Shown in pieces: positions 1 to 5,741 of a DNA stretch of 5,741 bases. The stretch covers positions 1-5,741 of the forward strand of contig JAHDCM010000261.1 in assembly GCA_020629895.1 (NCBI GenBank), given 5' to 3'. Under the pieces are notes generated by a model. It was not told the origin of the DNA. It saw nothing but the letters and a program-made list of their open reading frames with translations, and did no database searches. Position 1 is the stretch's first letter. The number at the start of each line of letters is the position of its first letter. Position numbers and translations under genes: made by a program. The stretch is from Bacteroidota bacterium. Its GTDB lineage: Bacteria; Bacteroidota; Bacteroidia; Chitinophagales; UBA2359.

Positions 1-1
1 T

Positions 2-427
2 ATGTTATTATTTTTATTCATCTATTTACCATTCCTCTTACTCGCAGGTTTTTGCATCGCTCCCTGGGGGATCTTGCTACTTCTTGAGATTCTTAAAAAG
101 CGAATGCGTCTAAATAAGATAGTGAAGCAGGTAATGCCCTATCAAATCACTTTAATGAAGATGGAGAATGCCTTGCTGAAGGAAAGAAGTCAAATGAATT
201 TCGCTACTTTAAAGAAATTGGAGGAGGCAACTTTGGTCATTACGCAACATATTTCTGTCATGAAACATGAAATTTACCAAAAAGGGCTAAATGAAGATGT
301 ATTAGAGGAACAATTTCAGGCGATTAGCGATTTAATAGGTAACATCCATCGCTTACTAGATGTGCATTTAGGTACAGCAAGTTCCACTCGATCTATTTCT
401 TTACAAGAATCAGCGAGCAATGGATAA
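2..427 (+). CDS. Small membrane-anchored helical protein, function unknown (start uncertain)
   Basis: I do not recognise this 141-residue product. Residues 1-30 are strongly hydrophobic (Leu, Phe, Ile, with Cys18 and a Pro21-Trp22-Gly23 break) and are followed by the basic patch KKRMR at 32-36. This fits an N-terminal membrane anchor with the rest in the cytoplasm by the positive-inside rule. Residues 38-122 are charged, lack proline except Pro46, and have heptad-like Leu/Ile/Met spacing, so they are probably long helices or a coiled coil. The last 20 residues are Ser/Thr-rich and probably disordered. The ATG lies at the second base of the window, so no leader can be seen; the gene may begin further upstream and the listed start is only the first one visible. 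The sequence around Cys18 does not fit a lipobox. A strong terminator 39 bases after the TAA makes it the last gene of its transcript. The reading frame and terminator support a real gene; the function is open. Confidence 0.7.
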   Translation: MLLFLFIYLPFLLLAGFCIAPWGILLLLEILKKRMRLNKIVKQVMPYQITLMKMENALLKERSQMNFATLKKLEEATLVITQHISVMKHEIYQKGLNEDVLEEQFQAISDLIGNIHRLLDVHLGTASSTRSISLQESASNG

Positions 428-466
428 GATAAATATATTATCTGAAAGTGATAAACACAGTTTTGT

Positions 467-502
467 ATGCCAGTAGATTTATTCTCTACTGGCATTTTTT
501 TT
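467..502 (+). terminator. Rho-independent terminator of the first gene
   Basis: A perfect 11-bp inverted repeat (467-477 with 485-495, core TGCCAGTAGA / TCTACTGGCA) encloses a 7-base loop and runs into eight T residues (495-502). This is a textbook intrinsic terminator for the plus strand, 39 bases after the TAA of the first gene. The minus-strand gene ends at 510, just beyond it. Read on the minus strand, the hairpin is followed by TACAAAAC, which has no U-tract, so it should terminate the convergent gene poorly, although the stem could still protect that transcript's 3' end. Confidence 0.92.
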
Positions 503-509
503 AATTTGC

Positions 510-1304
510 CTAACGACGTTGGGTGAAGGTTTTTAGCAAGTTTTTCAAATCACTCACTTCCTCTTTTAAATCGTAGTTTTCTTTAAATAACCATCCTACA
601 GCAATCGTTAATAATGATAAGATAATAGTCGTAAACCAAGATGTCTTTCCCGAACTACTAGACTCCTCCTCAACAGAAGGAGCATACGTATTAGCCGTTT
701 CATCATTAGATTTTCGTCTACCAAACCAACCTGTACTTTCTTCTTCCTCAACAGGAGCAGGAGCCGTTTGTGCTACATTAGTAGGAGGAATACTAGCACT
801 ACTAGGAGCGGCTTGTGCTATTTGTGTGCTAGACTGATTTATAAGAGCATTGATTTGATTTTCGAGCTTAAAATGTTTTTGTTGTAAGTCTTGGCAAATA
901 CGATTATCACTCCTTTTATAATTCGTACATATTTGCTGAAAATTATCTAAACTAAAATCCTTCACGTCTTGTAATACCTCATTGATATATTGGGCATCTT
1001 CTTCTGGCCCTACTTTCCCTTTAAAGTTATTGATGGAAGTGATGATATGGATAATGTCATCTTTATAACCAGTAATCTTATTTTCCTTTACACGCTGTAC
1101 TTCTTGCAAAATAGCTGCAAATTGGCAATTTTGAATATTGCGAGCGGCCACAGGACGATCAAAGCTACGCAATAACAAGCGACTTATCTCACAGTTTATT
1201 TGATCTATCGAACGGTGAAATACTTGTTGGCGCGTTTGAGCCTGAAGCTGAAGTGAAAAAGTAACTGTAAGTAGAAAAATAAATAGAATATATGTCTGCT
1301 TCAT
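510..1304 (-). CDS. Exported single-span membrane protein with four-Cys periplasmic domain, function unknown
   Basis: I do not recognise the family of this 264-residue protein. Residues 1-22 form a signal peptide (Lys2, hydrophobic core 5-19, likely cleavage after LQAQ or QA). Residues 24-160 are Gln/Asn/Ile-rich and probably helical, with four cysteines (38, 60, 126, 137) that could form two disulfides in the periplasm. Residues 161-220 are a Pro/Ala/Ser/Glu-rich linker in which the pattern AP-VEEE-S-WF occurs twice. Residues 222-240 form a second hydrophobic segment ending in GWLF, and 241-264 are a charged heptad-like helix (KEEVSDLKNLLKTF) with a basic end. The inferred topology is cleaved signal, periplasmic domain, membrane span, short cytoplasmic coiled coil. 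The start has a credible signal peptide directly behind it; no Shine-Dalgarno is seen, as is usual in Bacteroidota. It stands alone, divergent from gyrA and convergent with the first gene. A role as an envelope scaffold or sensor is possible, but nothing in the sequence shows an activity. Confidence 0.85.
   Translation of the reverse strand: MKQTYILFIFLLTVTFSLQLQAQTRQQVFHRSIDQINCEISRLLLRSFDRPVAARNIQNCQFAAILQEVQRVKENKITGYKDDIIHIITSINNFKGKVGPEEDAQYINEVLQDVKDFSLDNFQQICTNYKRSDNRICQDLQQKHFKLENQINALINQSSTQIAQAAPSSASIPPTNVAQTAPAPVEEEESTGWFGRRKSNDETANTYAPSVEEESSSSGKTSWFTTIILSLLTIAVGWLFKENYDLKEEVSDLKNLLKTFTQRR
633..758 (-). repeat. Duplicated acidic/aromatic motif within the minus-strand protein
   Basis: The linker of the minus-strand protein holds two related segments. 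Residues 183-194 read AP-VEEEES-TG-WF (bases 723-758) and residues 208-224 read APS-VEEESSSSGKTS-WF (bases 633-683). The nucleotides are also alike (CCTCAACAG followed by GAG- or GGAG-rich sequence on the plus strand), suggesting a tandem duplication that has since diverged. The second copy runs directly into the transmembrane span. The first is followed by a basic GRRK, so the two copies are now in different settings. Confidence 0.55.
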
Positions 1305-1335
1305 GAAACCTAGAATATGCTAATTGAAATAAGAG

Positions 1336-1374
1336 GCTGTTTTGAGTTTAGAATGAGATACTGAGAAAAACAGC
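1336..1374. repeat. Inverted repeat in leader of the minus-strand gene
   Basis: GCTGTTTT at 1336-1343 and AAAACAGC at 1367-1374 form a perfect 8-bp inverted repeat with a 23-base spacer, inside which AGT (1345-1347) and ACT (1360-1362) can extend the pairing after a bulge. It ends 31 bases before the minus-strand start codon, so it would sit in that gene's 5' untranslated leader. No T-tract follows on the minus strand, which argues against an attenuator terminator. It could be an mRNA-stabilising leader hairpin, a protein-binding site, or chance in AT-rich DNA. Confidence 0.4.
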
Positions 1375-1432
1375 TATCCAGCCCATATCACACCCAAAAT
1401 GATGATTTGTTTCGTTTGATCCTTAATCAAAA

Positions 1433-1440
1433 CAAAGTTA
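1433..1440 (-). promoter_or_regulatory. Candidate -7 element for the minus-strand gene
   Basis: Read on the minus strand this is TAACTTTG, an exact match to the Bacteroidota primary-sigma -7 consensus TAnnTTTG, and the only exact match I found between 1305 and 1500 in that direction. It would start transcription near 1428, giving a leader of about 125 bases that contains the inverted repeat at 1336-1374. No TTTG-like -33 element is seen at the expected distance, so the call rests on the -7 box alone. Confidence 0.35.
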
Positions 1441-1638
1441 TTGCTTTTTAGTGACATTCCCATAGCCACAGAAAGAAGAAACGCAATTCCACTTTTATGC
1501 AGCAATTTTTAATCCATTTATCCTTCTTTTTTCTCCCTTTTTTTTCTGGTACAAAACAAGCACAAAGACTACCGAAAATTGTTTCTTTACTTGGTGAATT
1601 ACAAGGACTAGAATGAGGAAAAAACGCTTGGAAATGTG

Positions 1639-1646
1639 TATCTTTG
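1639..1646 (+). promoter_or_regulatory. gyrA promoter, -7 element
   Basis: TATCTTTG matches the Bacteroidota -7 consensus TAnnTTTG exactly and is followed by GCTAC, placing the transcription start near 1652 and giving an untranslated leader of about 34 bases. That leader is A-rich (AACTAAAAACACAGT just before the ATG) and has no Shine-Dalgarno, as expected for the phylum. The -33 region, about 19 bases upstream, lacks a clear TTTG; the nearby TTG at 1628-1630 is too close to serve. Position and spacing to gyrA make this the best promoter in the window. Confidence 0.65.
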
Positions 1647-1685
1647 CTACTATAAAAGACATCATTTTCTAACTAAAAACACAGT

Positions 1686-4289
1686 ATGTCTGTAGAAGAT
1701 AGAATCATCCAAATTAATATTGAGGATGAAATGAAAAGTGCATACATTGATTATTCAATGTCTGTAATTGTTTCTCGTGCATTACCTGATGTTCGCGACG
1801 GGTTAAAGCCTGTGCAAAGACGGGTTATTTATGGAATGAGAGAGCTAGGATTGACCTTCAGTAAAGCACATAAAAAATCAGCGAGAATTGTTGGTGAAGT
1901 ACTCGGTAAATATCACCCACATGGTGATAGCTCCGTTTATGATGCAATGGTGCGAATGGCCCAAACATGGTCACTCCGTTATCCACTCGTTGATGGACAA
2001 GGTAATTTTGGCTCGGTGGATGGTGATAGCCCTGCTGCTATGCGTTATACCGAAGCTCGTCTCAAACGTATTTCTGATGAAATTACCTCCGATCTCGAAA
2101 AAGAAACCGTTGATACCCAACTTAATTTTGACGATTCTCTACACGAACCTGTTGTTTTACCATCCCAATTACCCACCCTCCTCGTAAATGGTGCTTCTGG
2201 TATTGCTGTTGGTATGGCTACCAATATGTTGCCACACAACCTCTCAGAAGTTATCAACGGAATTGTCGCTTATATTGACAATCCCGAAATTACGATTGAT
2301 GAACTCTGTGAGTATGTGATCGCTCCTGACTTTCCCACTGGTGGTACTATCTATGGATACGATGGTGTGAAAAAAGCTTTTGCAACAGGTAGGGGAAGGG
2401 TTGTATTACGAGGTAGGGCGACTACCGAACCATTCGGTAAAAATAATAGCAGAGAACGTATTATCGTTACTGAAATTCCTTACCAAGTCAATAAAGCAAA
2501 CCTCATTAAAAAAACTGCTGATCTCATCAATGAAAAACGGATCGAAGGAATTTCCGATATCCGAGATGAATCAGATCGACGTGGAATGCGCATCGTGTAC
2601 GAGCTAAAACGAGATGCAAACCCCGAAGTGGTTCTCAATCAACTGTATAGCTACACAGCCCTTCAAACCTCTTATGGGGTAAATAATGTATGCCTCGTAA
2701 AGGGAAGACCACGTATCCTCAACCTAAAAGACCTCATACACTACTTTGTCGAATTTCGTCATGAAGTAGTGGTGCGTCGTACCCAATATGATCTTCGAAA
2801 AGCTGAAGAAAGAGCGCATATCTTAGAAGGCTTAATCATCGCGATTGATAATTTAGATGAGGTGATCAAAATTATCCGTTCTTCTAAAACGCCTAATGAT
2901 GCACAAACACGCCTCATGGAAGCTTTTGGGCTTTCTGAACGACAGTCGAAGGCTATCCTTGATATGAGACTGCAAAAATTGACAGGTCTCGAAATTGATA
3001 AATTACGTCAAGAATATGCAGAAGTAAAAGCGCTCATTGATGATTTGAAGGATATTCTAGCCGATGAAGGACGTAGAATGCAGATTATTAAAGATGAATT
3101 ATTAGATATTAAGTCGCGATTTGGTGATGAAAGACGTACCGATATTGTCGCATCCGCAGGAGATATTGATTTCGAATCTTTAATTGATAATGAACAAGTC
3201 GTTGTAACAATCTCACACCGAGGTTATATCAAACGTACACTCCTAGATGAGTATAGAGAGCAGAATAGGGGAGGAAAAGGTTCTAAAGGTGGAGCAACCA
3301 GAGACGAAGACTTTATCGAAAATTTATTCGTAGGTAATACACATGAATATTTACTAGTTTTTACTGAACAAGGAAAATGCTACTGGCTAAAAATATACGA
3401 AATTCCCGAAGGGAGTAAATTGTCTAAAGGTAGACCGATCCAAAATATTATTAGTCTACCCAAAGATGATAAGGTAATGGCTTATGTCACCGTCAAAAAT
3501 CTGAAAGATCCAGCATTCCTAGATACACACCACGTCTTATTCTGTACCAAGAAAGGAGTTATTAAGAAAACTTCTATGGAGGCATTCTCTCGCCCGCGAC
3601 AAAATGGAATCATTGCCATCAATATTGCCGAAGGAGATACCTTACTTGAAGCAAAATTAACCAATGGTAATTGTGATGTCTTACTAGGAATCAAATCAGG
3701 AAGAGCCATTCGATTTCCCGAATCTAAAGTGCGAGCGATGGGACGTTCTGCTACGGGAGTGAAAGGAATAACACTCACCAACGAAGGGGATGAAGTAGTC
3801 GGTATGATTTGCGTTGATCCAGAAACACAACCAGACGTGAAAGTACTCAATATCTCTGAAAATGGATTCGGAAAACGTACCGAATTATCAGAATATCGAA
3901 GCACTAATCGCGGCGGAAAAGGAATCAAAACCATGACCGTGACTTCTAAAACGGGACAATTAGTTTCAATTAAGGACGTTGTTGATGAAAATGGACTGAT
4001 GATTATTAACCAATCTGGTATTACCATTCGCATGGCTGTCGATAGTATTTCTGTAAGTGGAAGAGCAGCACAAGGAGTAAAATTAATTACCTTGTCTGAA
4101 GGTGATAAAATCGCAAGCACCGCCAAAATACCACCTGAAGAAGAAGAGGAAACAATCAATGAGGAAGAAGGAAGCAACGATGCTACGAATGACAGTCAGG
4201 AAGCAAATGTGGAAAATAACGAAGCCACTACTAGTCCCGAAGAAGAGCCAACGAATGCCGACGAAACAACAGACGGTGACGAAGAGTAA
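1686..4289 (+). CDS. gyrA: DNA gyrase subunit A
   Basis: GyrA is the breakage-reunion subunit of the A2B2 type IIA topoisomerase that introduces negative supercoils into DNA using ATP bound by GyrB. The 867-residue length is close to the 875 of E. coli. Residues about 30-490 are the winged-helix, tower and coiled-coil core, with the catalytic tyrosine at Tyr121 in AAMRYTE after Arg120, and the conserved GIAVGMATN at 172-180. The quinolone-resistance region has the susceptible-type residues Ser82 and Asp86 (E. coli Ser83 and Asp87). Residues about 500-815 form the DNA-wrapping beta-pinwheel: six blade motifs start near 511, 561, 621, 670, 725 and 776, with the GyrA box QNRGGKGSKGG at 526-536. 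That box, essential for wrapping, distinguishes GyrA from ParC. A second box-like NRGGKGIK lies at 741-748. Residues 817-867 are an acidic tail without Lys, Arg or His. Start chosen at MSVEDRI, the usual Bacteroidota N-terminus, about 34 bases after the inferred transcription start. Confidence 0.99.
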   Translation: MSVEDRIIQINIEDEMKSAYIDYSMSVIVSRALPDVRDGLKPVQRRVIYGMRELGLTFSKAHKKSARIVGEVLGKYHPHGDSSVYDAMVRMAQTWSLRYPLVDGQGNFGSVDGDSPAAMRYTEARLKRISDEITSDLEKETVDTQLNFDDSLHEPVVLPSQLPTLLVNGASGIAVGMATNMLPHNLSEVINGIVAYIDNPEITIDELCEYVIAPDFPTGGTIYGYDGVKKAFATGRGRVVLRGRATTEPFGKNNSRERIIVTEIPYQVNKANLIKKTADLINEKRIEGISDIRDESDRRGMRIVYELKRDANPEVVLNQLYSYTALQTSYGVNNVCLVKGRPRILNLKDLIHYFVEFRHEVVVRRTQYDLRKAEERAHILEGLIIAIDNLDEVIKIIRSSKTPNDAQTRLMEAFGLSERQSKAILDMRLQKLTGLEIDKLRQEYAEVKALIDDLKDILADEGRRMQIIKDELLDIKSRFGDERRTDIVASAGDIDFESLIDNEQVVVTISHRGYIKRTLLDEYREQNRGGKGSKGGATRDEDFIENLFVGNTHEYLLVFTEQGKCYWLKIYEIPEGSKLSKGRPIQNIISLPKDDKVMAYVTVKNLKDPAFLDTHHVLFCTKKGVIKKTSMEAFSRPRQNGIIAINIAEGDTLLEAKLTNGNCDVLLGIKSGRAIRFPESKVRAMGRSATGVKGITLTNEGDEVVGMICVDPETQPDVKVLNISENGFGKRTELSEYRSTNRGGKGIKTMTVTSKTGQLVSIKDVVDENGLMIINQSGITIRMAVDSISVSGRAAQGVKLITLSEGDKIASTAKIPPEEEEETINEEEGSNDATNDSQEANVENNEATTSPEEEPTNADETTDGDEE
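4134..4286 (+). other. Acidic low-complexity C-terminal tail of GyrA
   Basis: Codons 817-867 encode 51 residues of which 22 are Glu or Asp and none is Lys, Arg or His, with Asn, Thr and Ser filling most of the rest. It follows the sixth pinwheel blade directly and is almost surely disordered. In E. coli GyrA an acidic C-terminal tail modulates DNA wrapping and supercoiling; the same role here is inference by analogy, since such tails are not conserved in sequence. Confidence 0.85.
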
Positions 4290-4301
4290 TATTTTTTTTC
4301 C

Positions 4302-4346
4302 TACACAATATGTAAAAAAACGAACTTTGTGTAAATTCGTATTGTG
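4302..4346 (+). repeat. Overlapping, mutually exclusive inverted repeats after gyrA
   Basis: TACACAA (4302-4308) pairs with TTGTGTA (4327-4333), while CACAATATG (4304-4312) pairs with CGTATTGTG (4338-4346) with one G-U pair in RNA. The left arms overlap, so only one hairpin can form at a time. ACTTTGT (4324-4330) can also pair with ACAAAGT (4373-4379). No T-tract follows either hairpin. The only T-run, 4292-4299, lies before them right after the gyrA stop, so a standard intrinsic terminator is not visible. AT-rich composition makes some pairing likely by chance. Confidence 0.4.
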
Positions 4347-4395
4347 ATTGTATCAATTCAAGCAAGCGTTAAACAAAGTACACCAGATACAATCA
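4345..4395 (+). repeat. 10-bp inverted repeat TGATTGTATC / GATACAATCA in the TPR gene leader
   Basis: A perfect 10-bp inverted repeat joins 4345-4354 and 4386-4395 across a 31-base spacer. The core also recurs as a direct copy: TGTATCAAT is present at 4349-4357 and again at 4414-4422. That makes three copies of a TGTATC-type motif within 80 bases upstream of the TPR gene. The pattern could be binding sites for a regulator or a leader hairpin. It is not a terminator, since AAAACA follows the right arm. Confidence 0.45.
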
Positions 4396-4447
4396 AAACA
4401 GATATACTACCTCTGTATCAATACAATTCATAAAAAATAATCTAACC

Positions 4448-5740
4448 ATGATGAAAAAAATGCTTTTGCTGTTCTTGTGTGTAGCAATGGCAGGTAACTC
4501 TTTTGGACAAACAAAAGACCTAAATACCGCCATTATGAAATTCAAGAACTATGTTAGTTATGAAAAAGCGGATGGAAAAACAGGCGATCTTGAAAAAGCA
4601 AGAGATGCTATCGACAAGTGTATCAAGATTGTCGATGAAAAAATCGCAAACAATGATGCTAAATTAAAAGGAAAAGTGATTTCTAAAGCCTACCACTGGC
4701 AAGGACTTATCTACACCGAATTAGCAACCGAAGGAGAAGAGTCAATGAAAGCTGCTGCTTCTGGAATTGCAGCCGAAGCCATCACCAAGTCCGTAAAATA
4801 TGACGAAAAAGGTACTTACAGTAAAGTAAATGTATCCAACCTCGACCTTTTAAGAACCAGTGTGTATAATCAAGGTATCAAAAGCTTTAAAGAAAAAGCT
4901 TATGACGATGCATACTCCAGTTTCGAAAAATCAATGGCTTATGGTGAGTCAATCAATAAAGCACAAGGTGAAAGTGTCATTGATACCGCAGCTATTACCA
5001 TGATGGCTTATGCCGCACAAAATGGTGGAAATACCGACAACGCAATCAAGCACTACCAACAATTAGTAGACCTTGATTATAATGAAATTTCTATTTACAA
5101 TTCCCTTTCTAACTTATACCTTAGCAAAGGAGAATCAGACAAAGCAATGAGTGTCCTCCAAACAGGAAAAGAAAAATTCCCTAAAGACTACTCTTTGCTA
5201 ATTACCGAAATTAACATGTTGCTAAAGTCAGGAGGTGATCCTGCTGAAGCACAAGGGAAACTAGAGCAAGCTATCGAAATGGATAATGAAAATCCTAGCC
5301 TTTTCTTTGCCTTAGCAACCAACTACGACCAGCAAAGCTCTGGAATGTTGAAAGATAGTACGGCTTCCGATGCTGATAAAGAAAAAGCAATGGCGACCCG
5401 CGAAAAAGCTATCACCAACTACAAAAAAGCAATCGAACTAAATGGCGAATACTATGATGCATTATACAACTTAGGAGCCATTTACTACAACCAAGCCGCT
5501 GATATGACTCGCGAAATGGTTAATGTACCAATCAATGAAAAAGAACGTTACAAGGAGCTAGAAGACGGTAGTCAGTCTTTATTTAAAGAAGCACTGCCTT
5601 ACTTCGAAAAAGCATTAGAGGTAAAACCTACTGACTTCAATACACTTCGCGCACTCAAAGAGATTTCTGCCAATATGGGAGCTATCGAAAAAACAAACGA
5701 GTACAAAGAGCGATTAGAAGCTCTCGAAGAGGCTGAATAA
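4448..5740 (+). CDS. Exported tetratricopeptide-repeat protein
   Basis: This 430-residue protein starts with a signal peptide (MMKK, hydrophobic 5-15, likely cleavage near SFGQ at 18-21). Cys11 sits inside the hydrophobic core and does not fit a lipobox, so a soluble periplasmic or secreted protein is more likely than a lipoprotein. The rest is helical with TPR units near 136-169, 182-212, 215-248, 249-282, 284-333, 336-394 and 396-427. Typical TPR signatures include YDDAYSSFEKSM, DNAIKHYQQLVDL, AITNYKKAIELNGEYYDALYNLGAIYY and ALPYFEKALEVKPTD. Two units are split by charged insertions (about 298-318 and 352-375). TPRs bind proteins; the partner is unknown. An in-frame ATG at 4451 is an equally good start. 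It follows gyrA by 158 bases in the same direction, an arrangement I recall from other Bacteroidota. Co-transcription is possible because no clear terminator intervenes. The stop codon is one base from the window end, so what follows is not visible. Confidence 0.95.
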   Translation: MMKKMLLLFLCVAMAGNSFGQTKDLNTAIMKFKNYVSYEKADGKTGDLEKARDAIDKCIKIVDEKIANNDAKLKGKVISKAYHWQGLIYTELATEGEESMKAAASGIAAEAITKSVKYDEKGTYSKVNVSNLDLLRTSVYNQGIKSFKEKAYDDAYSSFEKSMAYGESINKAQGESVIDTAAITMMAYAAQNGGNTDNAIKHYQQLVDLDYNEISIYNSLSNLYLSKGESDKAMSVLQTGKEKFPKDYSLLITEINMLLKSGGDPAEAQGKLEQAIEMDNENPSLFFALATNYDQQSSGMLKDSTASDADKEKAMATREKAITNYKKAIELNGEYYDALYNLGAIYYNQAADMTREMVNVPINEKERYKELEDGSQSLFKEALPYFEKALEVKPTDFNTLRALKEISANMGAIEKTNEYKERLEALEEAE

Positions 5741-5741
5741 G

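Larger units (their letters stand above)
1305..1685. other. Divergent intergenic region between the minus-strand gene and gyrA
   Basis: These 381 bases hold no open reading frame worth calling and no tRNA or recognisable structured RNA. The half next to the minus-strand gene contains the inverted repeat 1336-1374 and the candidate minus-strand promoter at 1433-1440. A 27-base run of only pyrimidines lies at 1521-1547. The half next to gyrA contains the gyrA -7 element at 1639-1646. Nothing identifiable was seen in the remainder, 1441-1520 and 1548-1630. Confidence 0.8.

Noticed and set aside
990..1175. 61-codon plus-strand frame opposite the minus-strand gene
   Set aside because: It is antisense to a gene with a convincing signal peptide and domain layout, and has no promoter or leader of its own.
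3482..4177. Long 231-codon open frame on the minus strand within gyrA
   Set aside because: It lies wholly opposite the GyrA pinwheel coding sequence and its product is Ser/Thr/Pro/Ile-rich low-quality sequence typical of an antisense frame. No family resemblance or leader was seen.
1686..4289. ParC (topoisomerase IV subunit A) instead of GyrA
   Set aside because: The canonical GyrA box at 526-536 and a complete six-blade C-terminal pinwheel are present, and ParC typically lacks the intact box.
4322..4329. GAACTTTG as a -7 promoter element for the TPR gene
   Set aside because: It misses the first T of TAnnTTTG and has no TTTG at the -33 position. The alternative TTTG at 4326-4329 with TATCAATT at 4351 is also a poor match, so no promoter is called.
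4287..4333. Rho-independent terminator of gyrA
   Set aside because: The T-run at 4292-4299 comes before the hairpin arms, and no T-tract follows them, so the order of elements is wrong for an intrinsic terminator on the plus strand.
4102..4347. 81-codon plus-strand frame overlapping the gyrA 3' end
   Set aside because: It is an out-of-frame reading of the Glu-rich gyrA tail, which naturally gives a Lys/Arg-rich product; there is no independent start signal.
4448..4510. Lipoprotein signal peptide around Cys11 of the TPR protein
   Set aside because: The residues before the cysteine (LFL) do not fit the lipobox pattern, and hydrophobic sequence continues after it, so ordinary signal peptidase cleavage near residue 20 fits better.

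Overview
The window looks like an ordinary chromosomal segment from a member of the Bacteroidota. The evidence is AT-rich DNA, start codons preceded by A-rich leaders instead of Shine-Dalgarno sequences, a TAnnTTTG-type -7 promoter element before gyrA, and a GyrA whose box reads QNRGGKGSKGG as I recall for that phylum. The order gyrA then an exported tetratricopeptide-repeat protein is also one I recall from Bacteroidota genomes. No genus can be named from the sequence alone.

Layout: (1) 2-427, plus strand: a small membrane-anchored, helical protein of unknown function. Its true start may lie before the window. It is closed by a strong rho-independent terminator at 467-502. (2) 510-1304, minus strand: a 264-residue protein with a signal peptide, a four-cysteine periplasmic helical domain, a low-complexity acidic linker with a duplicated motif, a late membrane span and a short cytoplasmic helical tail. 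It converges on gene 1. (3) 1305-1685: a 381-base divergent intergenic region carrying the gyrA promoter, a candidate promoter for the minus-strand gene, an inverted repeat and a homopyrimidine run. (4) 1686-4289, plus strand: full-length gyrA. (5) 4290-4447: a 158-base spacer dense in inverted repeats, with no recognisable T-tailed terminator. (6) 4448-5740, plus strand: a secreted TPR protein, complete and ending one base before the window edge.

GyrA works in the cytoplasm with GyrB (not in this window) to introduce negative supercoils. The TPR protein is predicted to be exported, so the two cannot act in one complex; their pairing is one of position and perhaps transcription. Nothing links the two membrane proteins on the left to gyrase. 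No mobile element, CRISPR array, tRNA, rRNA or defence system was recognised. The least explained items are the minus-strand protein and the inverted-repeat cluster between gyrA and the TPR gene.
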